This document shows, in pieces, positions 15,236 through 19,895 of a stretch of 19,895 nucleotides of DNA; the stretch's first letter is position 1, and each line of letters opens with the position of its first letter. The translations under genes were made by a program, and so were the position numbers. The stretch covers positions 1 to 19,895 of the forward strand of contig QHOM01000090.1 of NCBI GenBank assembly GCA_003218785.1, given 5' to 3'. The notes under the pieces were generated by a model. That model saw only the letters and a program-made list of their open reading frames with translations. It did no database searches and had not been told where the DNA came from. This DNA is from Verrucomicrobiota bacterium. Its GTDB lineage: Bacteria; Verrucomicrobiota; Verrucomicrobiia; Chthoniobacterales; UBA10450.

Positions 15236-15323
15236 ATACGCGATCTGCTAGGCGAGGTTCCAGAAAAAAATCAGGGGTCACCCCCGATAGGCAAAAACGC
15301 GCGGTTTTGCTGTGATTGCGGGT
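15236..15323. promoter_or_regulatory. Divergent intergenic region with two inverted repeats
   Basis: This gap separates the minus-strand regulator from the plus-strand lipase operon. GGGGT-C-ACCCC (15274-15284) is a perfect 11-base palindrome. GCAAAA (15291-15296) and TTTTGC (15305-15310) form the arms of a 20-base imperfect palindrome that ends one base before the alternative GTG start at 15312. Palindromes at this place would suit binding of a dimeric regulator, possibly the adjacent LuxR protein. No clear -35/-10 pair could be picked out. Confidence 0.4.
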
Positions 15324-16223
15324 ATGCCTGCTTTTGAACCGCAAGCTCTTACCTTCAAAACCGCTAATGCCGTCGTTCTCGCCGAGCTCGCCAAAGCTGC
15401 CTATGGCGAATACAACGAAGCTAAAACGGCTGCCGCGGCTTGTGGGCTCACGGCATTTGAGTGGATCGATCTAACCGAACAGTTTCAGGACGTATACGGC
15501 TTCGTCGCCGGTGGTCCGGAATACGTCGTGATTGCCTTTCGCGGAACTGATCCAAAGGACTGGAAAAATTGGATGACTGATTTGCAGGCGACGGCTGCGC
15601 GCTTTGACTGGTTATTCCAAGGTGCCGCCGAAGTTGGTGAAGTACATGCGGGATTTGGTCACGCGCTGTTCGACGCGTGGGCAAAAATTGAATCCGCATT
15701 GAACAAAGTAATGCCCAAAGTCCCGGCGGGGAGTGATCCCGCTCAAGTTGCTAATGCGACAGAACGTACGCTATGGCTGACCGGCCATAGTCTTGGTGCT
15801 GCGCTGGCAGTGCTCGCCGGTGCCGCCTTTTCCATGTGGACGGACCAGGCCAAGCGTCAAGTGAATGGGATTTATACTTTCGGCCAACCCCGCATCGGTC
15901 TGTACCGCTTCTGTGGTAATTACGATCACCAGCTTCACACCCGGACCTTCCGGTTCGTTAACAAGAAGGACCTTGTGCCGCGAATACCATTTCGTGGATG
16001 GGACTATGCCGACGTTGGGCAAATGATCCATTTTGACAGTAACAACGAACCGCGATTGCAAAGCGCGGAATGGAACAACTTTCTCTCGCGTAATCTTCAG
16101 TCTTTTTCCGACTTCTTCGATATTATCACCCGATTCGGCACCGGCGTGAATGACCATGACATGAGCAGCTATCAACAGCTTGTGCAAAGGCAAGCTGCTG
16201 CGCTCGACGCCCTTTTCGCATGA
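15324..16223 (+). CDS. Class 3 lipase
   Basis: This is a probable triacylglycerol lipase or phospholipase of the lipase class 3 (Rhizomucor-like) alpha/beta-hydrolase family. The 299-residue protein has YVVIAFRGTDPKDWKNWMTD, the strand and lid region of the family. The nucleophile elbow is TGHSLGAAL (Ser156). GIYTFGQPRIG, FRFVNKKDLVPRIP (Asp216) and NDHDM (His278) complete the triad region. There is no signal peptide or membrane segment, which is unusual for this class. ATG at 15324 is preferred; GTG at 15312 would add four residues. Neither has a clear Shine-Dalgarno sequence. It is first in a tight same-strand run to the window end. Confidence 0.9.
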   Translation: MPAFEPQALTFKTANAVVLAELAKAAYGEYNEAKTAAAACGLTAFEWIDLTEQFQDVYGFVAGGPEYVVIAFRGTDPKDWKNWMTDLQATAARFDWLFQGAAEVGEVHAGFGHALFDAWAKIESALNKVMPKVPAGSDPAQVANATERTLWLTGHSLGAALAVLAGAAFSMWTDQAKRQVNGIYTFGQPRIGLYRFCGNYDHQLHTRTFRFVNKKDLVPRIPFRGWDYADVGQMIHFDSNNEPRLQSAEWNNFLSRNLQSFSDFFDIITRFGTGVNDHDMSSYQQLVQRQAAALDALFA

Positions 16224-16290
16224 TGATGAACCGAACTTGCGATTCAAACAAGGCACTGAGTACGCACCAAATCACAGAACGAACTACTTC

Positions 16291-16728
16291 ATGCGTATTC
16301 ATCGAATAAGGTCAACGGGCCTGCTTATTGTCGGACTGTCGTGCTTTGCCGCCTGCAGCACCATCTCGACCTATGACCAGGCTGCCTACGCCAATGTGAC
16401 CAGCCTCAAAGTGGACACGCTCAATGTCGTTGGGCAAGCCACGGGCAGTTATTCCGAACACACCAAAGAGATTGCCGAGCTCAACACCAAGCTGGACAAA
16501 GCCTACGAATACGATCATGGCCGGCCGCTGAACCAAAAGACCATTGATCTATGGAACCAGTTGCTTAAGGAAAATCCGAATGATCCAGACAGCGGTATAC
16601 TCCCGCACTTTTTCGAGCTGTGGAAAACCCAAGGGAAGATCAGCTCTGCTTCAATCAAGGGCGAGAAAGCAAGAATCGGCCAAGCTTTCGACAAAATCAT
16701 CGCGCTCGAGAGCGGGAAGAACAAATAA
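16291..16728 (+). CDS. Small predicted lipoprotein
   Basis: The 145-residue product starts with a basic N-terminus, a hydrophobic core (GLLIVGLSCF) and a lipobox at FAAC, so Cys would be lipidated at about residue 23. The mature part is helical and charged (SLKVDTLNVVGQATGSYSEH, EIAELNTKLDKAYEYDHGRP) with no recognised catalytic motif. The ATG at 16291 is chosen because it places the signal sequence at the start. An in-frame ATG at 16180 overlaps the lipase and adds unlikely sequence. It follows the lipase by 67 bases and precedes the next gene by 12, so it is very likely cotranscribed. It may anchor or chaperone the neighbours at the envelope; that is inference. Confidence 0.75.
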   Translation: MRIHRIRSTGLLIVGLSCFAACSTISTYDQAAYANVTSLKVDTLNVVGQATGSYSEHTKEIAELNTKLDKAYEYDHGRPLNQKTIDLWNQLLKENPNDPDSGILPHFFELWKTQGKISSASIKGEKARIGQAFDKIIALESGKNK

Positions 16729-16740
16729 CCCAAACGCATT

Positions 16741-17058
16741 ATGAGCAAAATTGACTTCAATCAAATTGAGAAAGATGTCGCCACGCTGGCCACGAACCTT
16801 TTCGAGGAATTCGCCAAGCAGGGGATTAAAGACGGCAAAGCTTTTCTGACCGAAACACAGGACGATCTGGTGAGCCTTGCTCAGGACCGGGCTGCTGGCG
16901 CGATCACCGAACTCGAATACCAGAACGGCCTTCGCGAGGTGCGGGTCCTCGCCAAAATGGAAGCGATCAAACAGGCTGGCCTCGCGCAGGTGACAATCGA
17001 CAAATTCACCAACGGCATCATCGACATCGTGACCAAAGCCGCTCTCGCTGCCATGTGA
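16741..17058 (+). CDS. Small helical protein of unknown function
   Basis: The 105-residue product is predicted from composition to be mostly amphipathic helix (FEEFAKQGIKDGKAFLTETQ, DRAAGAITELEYQNGLREVR). It has a mildly hydrophobic Ala-rich end (IIDIVTKAALAAM) but no clear transmembrane segment and no cysteine. It starts 12 bases after the lipoprotein stop. It could be a small structural partner or immunity-type protein in the cluster, but nothing in the sequence proves this. A holin role was considered and is not supported because no hydrophobic helix is long enough. Confidence 0.65.
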   Translation: MSKIDFNQIEKDVATLATNLFEEFAKQGIKDGKAFLTETQDDLVSLAQDRAAGAITELEYQNGLREVRVLAKMEAIKQAGLAQVTIDKFTNGIIDIVTKAALAAM

Positions 17059-17071
17059 TCACATTACTACT

Positions 17072-17152
17072 ATGCTCGACAGCCTCATCGCCTTCGAAGT
17101 CACCGCCATCACGCCGCCGGCGACAGCGCCAAGAGCGCGGTGGCAAGTGTAA
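17072..17152 (+). CDS. Tiny open frame in the gap before the HEAT-like gene
   Basis: The 111-base gap between two cluster genes contains an ATG-initiated frame of 26 codons (MLDSLIAFEVTAITPP...). It has no ribosome binding site. It could be chance, or the stump of a gene whose middle was deleted as elsewhere in the window. Listed only for completeness. Confidence 0.12.
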   Translation: MLDSLIAFEVTAITPPATAPRARWQV

Positions 17153-17169
17153 CACCGAGCTGACATTTT

Positions 17170-18780
17170 ATGACTAATGGCAGTTCATCGGGAGCGTTTG
17201 GTTGGCTTGGGAACGTCAATAATCTTCTGACGACGTTCGGGGCGATCGTGGCTGCCATCGCCGCCACCTTCTCGGCGATCAATAAGGCCGCCATTGAGCG
17301 AGTGGATAGCAAGGTGAAGGATTTGACGTTTCGAGAGCAGAAGGAGAAACTTAGCGCAACGTTCGCGGATGTATTTCTGAAAACGGTTCTGCCCGATCCC
17401 CAAATCAAGGAAAACCCCAAACATGTTCAAGCACTCCTTTCCATCCTGAACATCATCGCTCAGGCGAGCGCCAGCGGAACGGGAGACTCCGATGCCAAAG
17501 CGAGGGCCATCATGCCGATGCACCTTGCACTTTTGATGGGACAGCCGGGAGGTCTGGCGGCGATGGATGTGGACTACAGATACGTTGACGACTGGGTGGC
17601 ACTGGCCTTGGCGGACGACAGTCACACAATACGTGTCACGGCCATACAGGCGCTCACTGGAATATGTCAGAAGGCGCTTCGGGCTGGCCGGCTCGACGTC
17701 GTCTCGAAAGGCGTCGAAGCCGTGAACGAACTGCTGGCCCTCATCCCGGAAGATCAGGCAACGGTACGTGCGCCGGCTGTCGCTGCCCGTTCCCAGCTAG
17801 CATCATTCATCACAAAGCAGCATCAGCTTCTGGATGCAGCACAACTACCCGACGGTGATCGAAGGACAGCCGAAAATGTGAAGTCAGAAGTCCGCGCTGC
17901 CCTTGGTGAGGCGCAGGCGGTTGCTCAAGCGACCAAAAGCACCCTTCAAGCAACATATGCCAAGCTCGAAGATTCGACCAAACCAGCCGATGTTAAACAG
18001 GCAGCCACCGTAAAGAGCAATATCGCGCAAATCGACGCGGCGCTGAAGACAGCCGCCCAAGTGACAGTCGAAAAGGCTGTGGAAACCGCCAAGGTGAACA
18101 CACCCAACGCTCCTACCGGCACGGATCCCATACAAAGCGCCATCAGCAGAATAATCCCCGACTTAGCCTCGGAGAATGCAGATAAGCGCCACAAAGCGAG
18201 GTCTGATTTGGCCCTATTTGGCCAAAGCGCCGTCAAACTCTTGCTCCAAGAGGTTGAAAAGCGAGCCCAGAAGAACTCCGAACCAGACTATAGGACCCGG
18301 TTAGGGGTTGCGCTCGCGCTTCAGTCGATGCGCCAGCCTGTTGTTCTCGATACTTGGGATGCTTACTGGGTTGTCAGCTTGATTCGCTCGAATGACGATA
18401 ACACGCGTGATGCGACTGCGGAATTCCTAATGAATCTTGAGAGCGATGCGTCGGTCAGGAATTGCTTCGATGCGCTCGAAGCTCTATTCTACGAACTGTC
18501 AGAGTCGCCCGGAGGCACGGACGGTAAGACTGTTGTTAATATCGCTACGATTGTGGGAAGCTGGGCCCGAAATATCACACCTGATACCGATAGCCGCGAC
18601 CCGGGCAAACCATTCCCGGCTTTCGCGCTCGAGATCGCGAAGCGCTGGCAACAGATCCTGCGACAGTCGAAAGCCAAGGCCGATTGGACAGAGACGCTGA
18701 GAACGCTTGATAGTCTAATTGAGCGCGCGAGCAAGTCCCCGTCAGTTCCGACAGTTAAAGCACTCGTCTCTCCACCTTAA
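17170..18780 (+). CDS. Membrane-anchored HEAT/armadillo-like helical protein
   Basis: The 536-residue protein has one hydrophobic helix near the start (about 14-38, LLTTFGAIVAAIAATF) that could anchor it in the membrane. A long helical body follows. Residues about 135-212 look like HEAT or armadillo-type helix pairs (WVALALADDSHTIRVTAIQA). Residues 230-305 are Ala/Lys/Glu-rich and likely coiled coil (KSEVRAALGEAQAVAQATKS). A second HEAT-like set spans about 318-440 (DKRHKARSDLALFGQSAVKL, RSNDDNTRDATAEFLMNL). No enzyme motif is visible, so a scaffold or partner-binding role is likely. It is the largest member of the 15.3-19.9 kb cluster and is complete. Confidence 0.75.
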   Translation: MTNGSSSGAFGWLGNVNNLLTTFGAIVAAIAATFSAINKAAIERVDSKVKDLTFREQKEKLSATFADVFLKTVLPDPQIKENPKHVQALLSILNIIAQASASGTGDSDAKARAIMPMHLALLMGQPGGLAAMDVDYRYVDDWVALALADDSHTIRVTAIQALTGICQKALRAGRLDVVSKGVEAVNELLALIPEDQATVRAPAVAARSQLASFITKQHQLLDAAQLPDGDRRTAENVKSEVRAALGEAQAVAQATKSTLQATYAKLEDSTKPADVKQAATVKSNIAQIDAALKTAAQVTVEKAVETAKVNTPNAPTGTDPIQSAISRIIPDLASENADKRHKARSDLALFGQSAVKLLLQEVEKRAQKNSEPDYRTRLGVALALQSMRQPVVLDTWDAYWVVSLIRSNDDNTRDATAEFLMNLESDASVRNCFDALEALFYELSESPGGTDGKTVVNIATIVGSWARNITPDTDSRDPGKPFPAFALEIAKRWQQILRQSKAKADWTETLRTLDSLIERASKSPSVPTVKALVSPP

Positions 18781-18825
18781 CTTTGCCAGAATCCAACACA
18801 AACCCAAATAGAACGAGCCGCAGTT

Positions 18826-19443
18826 ATGATAGACACAATAATCGACATATTCCACGGCGATGCCACTGACCTCGCCAAAGTTCAAAAGCAAGACGGCATC
18901 ATCGCTGTCATCCATAAAGCGACCCAAGGCGCGCATTTCACCGATTCGAGCTACAGTGCGCGCAAAAAGCAGGCGAAAGATTTGGGCCTGTTGTGGGGAG
19001 CTTATCATTTCGGCACGACTGACCATGTCGAAGCACAGGTCGATCACTTTCTGTCCACGGCGGATGCCGATGAAGATGTGCTGATTGCACTGGACTTTGA
19101 GGAAGACCCGCACGGCCTGAACATGACGATCCAACAAGCGCGAGACTTCGTTGAGTTGATCCAGGAAAAAACGGGGCGGTTTCCTATCATCTACGGAGCC
19201 AACCTTCTACGCGAGGCGCTTGGAAGCACCATCGATCCGCTCCTAAAAAAATGTCCATTGTGGTATGCACGGTTCCGTGAAGTCCCAATCGGCATCCCGC
19301 CGACTTTCAAGGATTTTACCCTTCACCAATTTACAGACGGCCATAATGGTCCCGAGCCGCATGATACGGGTGGACGGCCATGCGACCGGAACCGCTTCAA
19401 GGGCACGGAGAAACAACTGAAAGATCAATGGCCCTTTTCGTAG
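18826..19443 (+). CDS. GH25 (Chalaropsis-type) lysozyme
   Basis: GH25 enzymes cut the beta-1,4 bond between MurNAc and GlcNAc in peptidoglycan. The 205-residue protein is essentially the catalytic domain alone. The first strand IIDIFHG carries Asp7, then VIHKATQGAHFTD, the WGAYHFG strand, the catalytic LIALDFEED with Asp90 and Glu92, TGRFPIIYGAN, PLWYARF, and a closing HQFTDG with D-x-N-x-F at the end. There is no signal peptide and no cell-wall-binding domain. That fits a phage-type endolysin or an enzyme exported by another route. It lies 45 bases after the HEAT-like gene. Confidence 0.88.
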   Translation: MIDTIIDIFHGDATDLAKVQKQDGIIAVIHKATQGAHFTDSSYSARKKQAKDLGLLWGAYHFGTTDHVEAQVDHFLSTADADEDVLIALDFEEDPHGLNMTIQQARDFVELIQEKTGRFPIIYGANLLREALGSTIDPLLKKCPLWYARFREVPIGIPPTFKDFTLHQFTDGHNGPEPHDTGGRPCDRNRFKGTEKQLKDQWPFS

Positions 19444-19513
19444 TGGGTATGACAAACGCTCCAATTTATTTTTGAACTAACACTGTAACCGCAAACTAAA
19501 GAACTCAATACAT

Positions 19514-19895
19514 ATGCCTAGACAAACAACACTAGAAATCACGGTGCCGATGACGATTGACGTCGACGGCGCGCCTAATGCCTACTGCCGCCACAATGCT
19601 GATGCGCTTGATTTCGAACTCAACGCGCACGAAGGGGCGACTAAAGACGGGGCAATCGTCGGATACCTGACAAAAAATGACGACGGGCGAACGCCAATTG
19701 TCCAGGGTGAAGATGTGGATGGTCCTGCAAAAGGCTGTTTTATTTCAACAACCGCCTTCCAGCATCCGACACGGGACCGGCTCGATACCCGGAAGTATTG
19801 CAACGCAGCTGAGATCAACTATGTCGTTCGTGCGAAGACCGCTCACGACAAAGGCGTTCGCGTCGGCGATTTTGTTGTGGCCCATAGTAAGAAGC
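19514..19895 (+). CDS. GH75-like (chitosanase family) protein, cut by window end
   Basis: The open frame from ATG 19514 runs off the window (127 codons seen). IDVDGAPNAYCRHNADALDF, a central block with PIVQGEDVDGPAKGCFISTT, and RKYCNAAEINYVVRAK followed by GVRVGDFVVAHS match in order the pattern of glycoside hydrolase family 75 chitosanases and their bacterial relatives. Those enzymes hydrolyse partly deacetylated chitin-type polymers. The catalytic region lies beyond the window, so activity cannot be judged. No signal peptide is visible. It begins 70 bases after the lysozyme gene on the same strand, as the last visible member of the hydrolase cluster. Confidence 0.6.
   Translation, partial: MPRQTTLEITVPMTIDVDGAPNAYCRHNADALDFELNAHEGATKDGAIVGYLTKNDDGRTPIVQGEDVDGPAKGCFISTTAFQHPTRDRLDTRKYCNAAEINYVVRAKTAHDKGVRVGDFVVAHSKK

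Noticed and set aside
16741..17058. Holin role for the 105-residue protein beside a lysozyme
   Set aside because: No transmembrane helix of sufficient length and hydrophobicity is present; the protein looks soluble and helical.

Overview
The window looks like a chromosomal segment of a soil-type member of Verrucomicrobiota (Chthoniobacterales/'Spartobacteria'-like). This is inferred from the compact ribBA-ribH-nusB-ftsY block, the style of the LuxR response regulator, the large secreted Pro/Thr-linker proteins, and a G+C that looks mid-50s by eye. No rRNA, tRNA, CRISPR array, transposase or phage structural gene was seen.

Layout. (1) 1-3.6 kb, + strand: a small secreted protein, then one large secreted multidomain protein now split into three reading-frame pieces. 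(2) 3.6-6.0 kb, - strand: an Mla/MCE-type lipid transport operon read mlaE, mlaF, mlaD with ATGA start/stop overlaps. The ATPase gene has lost the segment that should carry Walker A. (3) 6.1-7.0 kb, + strand: an HSL-family alpha/beta hydrolase. (4) 7.0-8.5 kb, - strand: a conserved hypothetical gene and a membrane-anchored MsrB followed by a good intrinsic terminator. (5) 8.46-8.79 kb: a gene-free stretch with a palindromic repeat. (6) 8.8-15.2 kb, - strand: LuxR-type regulator, exported PD-(D/E)xK-like protein, ribBA, ribH, nusB, ftsY and an MFS transporter. (7) 15.3 kb to the end, + strand: a tight run of class 3 lipase, lipoprotein, small helical protein, HEAT-like membrane protein, GH25 lysozyme and a GH75-like protein cut by the window edge.

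Two things stand out. First, four places show sharp internal deletions of roughly 35-115 nt in otherwise well-preserved genes: two in the secreted protein, one in mlaF, and one in-frame in ribBA that removes the Arg-Gly-His-Thr-Glu loop of the RibB half. Either this lineage is accumulating small deletions or the contig was assembled with segments skipped. Reads must settle this before any biological reading. Second, the 15.3-19.9 kb cluster puts three hydrolases aimed at lipid, peptidoglycan and an amino-sugar polysaccharide, none with a visible signal peptide, beside a lipoprotein and a membrane-anchored HEAT-like protein. It is the best candidate here for an undescribed envelope-attacking or lysis-type system, but that is inference from gene content.

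Regulatory features are few: Shine-Dalgarno sequences are mostly absent, the divergent 15.24-15.32 kb region carries two inverted repeats, and the response regulator has lost its phosphorylation residues.
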